NCBI GenBank assembly: GCA_963729275.1
Contig: CAVSNH010000003.1
Location: 620,001-684,000, forward strand
Origin: CAVSNH01 sp963729275
GTDB lineage: Bacteria; Actinomycetota; Acidimicrobiia; Acidimicrobiales; RAAP-2
Direction of reading: 5' to 3'
Length of the DNA: 64,000 nucleotides
The translations under genes and the position numbers were made by a program. Position 1 is the first letter of the stretch. Each line of letters opens with the position of its first letter. The notes beneath the pieces are model-generated. The model did not search any database. It had not been told where the DNA came from and saw only the letters and a program-made list of their open reading frames with translations. Shown piece by piece: positions 63,194 to 64,000 of this stretch.

Positions 63194-64000
63194 TCAAGAG
63201 TGGTCGACGGGTGCGTCGACGTCGTCATAGACCCGGGCAGCAGCCAGAAGGCCGTCCGGGCTTCGCTCGTAGACCCCGATCCCCGCTTGGGGGGGCAAGT
63301 CATGGCTGCCCCAGCGGACGCAGTTGTATTCCAGGGCGCAGCGCACCCCGTCGTCGGTCACGGTGCAGTGCTGGAGGCCTATACCGCCGCCTGCGCTGAA
63401 GCACATGGTGAAGAATGTGTGGAGCGCAGGTGTGCCGCGGTGTACGACGTGGGGCCCGATGGGTTCTCGAAAGTACCCATCCGGCGCAAATGTGTCCACT
63501 ATCGCTTCGGCATCGCCTACGTCCAGAGCGGCTTGGTAGCGGCCGACAACATCACCCGGGTGGACGTCCCCGGGCTTGAGTACGGGAGGCCTGACGTGAT
63601 GCTGCCCGTCGACTGGCCATTGGCTGCAGTAGGTGCGGAACACCACCGAGCGGTCATCGGGGGATTCGGCGACGACTGCTATCGGCCAAGCCAATGTCGC
63701 CCCGTCGTCGCCGGCCAAATGGGCCAGCAGTTCCACCACTGCCCGCCCATCGACGACCGTGGAGGCCACGGTCTCAATGCGGGCGTGGCGCTCGGCCATC
63801 AGGGATTGATTCTGGCGGACGAATCGCCGGAGCTGCCTGTGGCCACGGATCTCGCCAGCCCGGGGGTCGTAGATGACCACCTGGCCAGGCCAGACATCCT
63901 CCAGAGCGTGAGTGTCCCCCTTGTTGAGTGCGTCGAAATACTGCGCCACCGGATCAGCCCGACCTGCGGCCCGAGTCTGCCGGCGGACCAGCTCGACGGC
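63194..64000 (-). CDS. Protein with two SnoaL-like domains, partial at the right edge
   Basis: The frame runs from 63194 to the window edge with no stop. Two NTF2-like domains are seen: the first has YFDALNKGDTHALEDVWPGQ and VVIYDPRAGEIRGHRQLRRF, the second has GRYQAALDVGDAEAIVDTFA and PDGYFREPIGPHVVHRGTPA. A GTG at 63949 could start it, but the frame continues upstream as ELVRRQTRAAGRADPVAQYF, so the true start is probably outside the window. Function unknown. Confidence 0.75.
   Translation of the reverse strand, partial: AVELVRRQTRAAGRADPVAQYFDALNKGDTHALEDVWPGQVVIYDPRAGEIRGHRQLRRFVRQNQSLMAERHARIETVASTVVDGRAVVELLAHLAGDDGATLAWPIAVVAESPDDRSVVFRTYCSQWPVDGQHHVRPPVLKPGDVHPGDVVGRYQAALDVGDAEAIVDTFAPDGYFREPIGPHVVHRGTPALHTFFTMCFSAGGGIGLQHCTVTDDGVRCALEYNCVRWGSHDLPPQAGIGVYERSPDGLLAAARVYDDVDAPVDHS

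Overview
The window is 64 kb of GC-rich DNA with GTG and TTG starts, a furA-katG pair, an HU protein with a basic Ala/Lys/Arg tail, FrnE-type DsbA proteins and a PPOX-class flavin/F420 protein. This fits a free-living Actinomycetota. The 42-residue 'YWLVASDGGIFSFGDA' repeat resembles proteins I recall from Acidimicrobiia-like genomes, but that placement is inference.

Layout. (1) 0.3-14.5 kb, small-molecule, redox and repair genes: an MFS exporter; a divergent MerR regulator and AurF-like di-iron oxygenase; an overlapping LUD protein and thioredoxin-reductase-like flavoprotein; a frameshifted metallo-beta-lactamase-fold hydrolase divergent from an isochorismatase-family hydrolase; a MarR regulator divergent from an SDR; an AlkA-type glycosylase; FtsH; and coupled msrB-msrA. 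(2) 14.5-41 kb, a large exopolysaccharide/glycan locus: family 2 and family 4 glycosyltransferases, a methyltransferase, a DegT-like PLP enzyme, a Wzx-like flippase, a polysaccharide deacetylase, a sulfotransferase, an 805-aa membrane protein, a CelD-like acyltransferase, two Cupin_8/JmjC-like proteins (one decayed) and two secreted GH16 enzymes, one carrying six near-identical 42-aa repeats. Decayed IS481-like and IS3-like transposases and a decayed glycosyltransferase lie in it. (3) 41-64 kb, housekeeping and stress genes: GH15 hydrolase, HU, DsbA-like proteins, furA-katG, PhyH dioxygenase, ATP-dependent DNA ligase, a YbhN/LPG-synthase-like membrane protein, transketolase, a PPOX protein, peroxiredoxin-like protein, a glyoxalase-fold protein, a doubled muconolactone-isomerase-like protein, an SDR, and a doubled SnoaL-like gene that runs off the right edge.

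How the parts fit. The first and third regions share a redox/peroxide-defence theme (KatG, MsrA/B, DsbA-like, TrxR-like, peroxiredoxin-like). The middle region looks like a self-contained pathway that builds, modifies (acyl, sulfate, deacetyl, methyl), exports and trims a surface polysaccharide. MarR probably controls the hydrolase pair and itself through a shared TTGC-N8-GCAA dyad. A TTGAC-N10-GTCAA dyad sits in a good promoter between MerR and the AurF-like gene.

At least six recognisable genes are broken by single-base frameshifts (MBL hydrolase, HIT protein, 2-hydroxyacid dehydrogenase, VOC protein, cupin, DUF2007-like copy). Either decay is widespread or the assembly contains indel errors. 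No rRNA, tRNA or CRISPR array was found.
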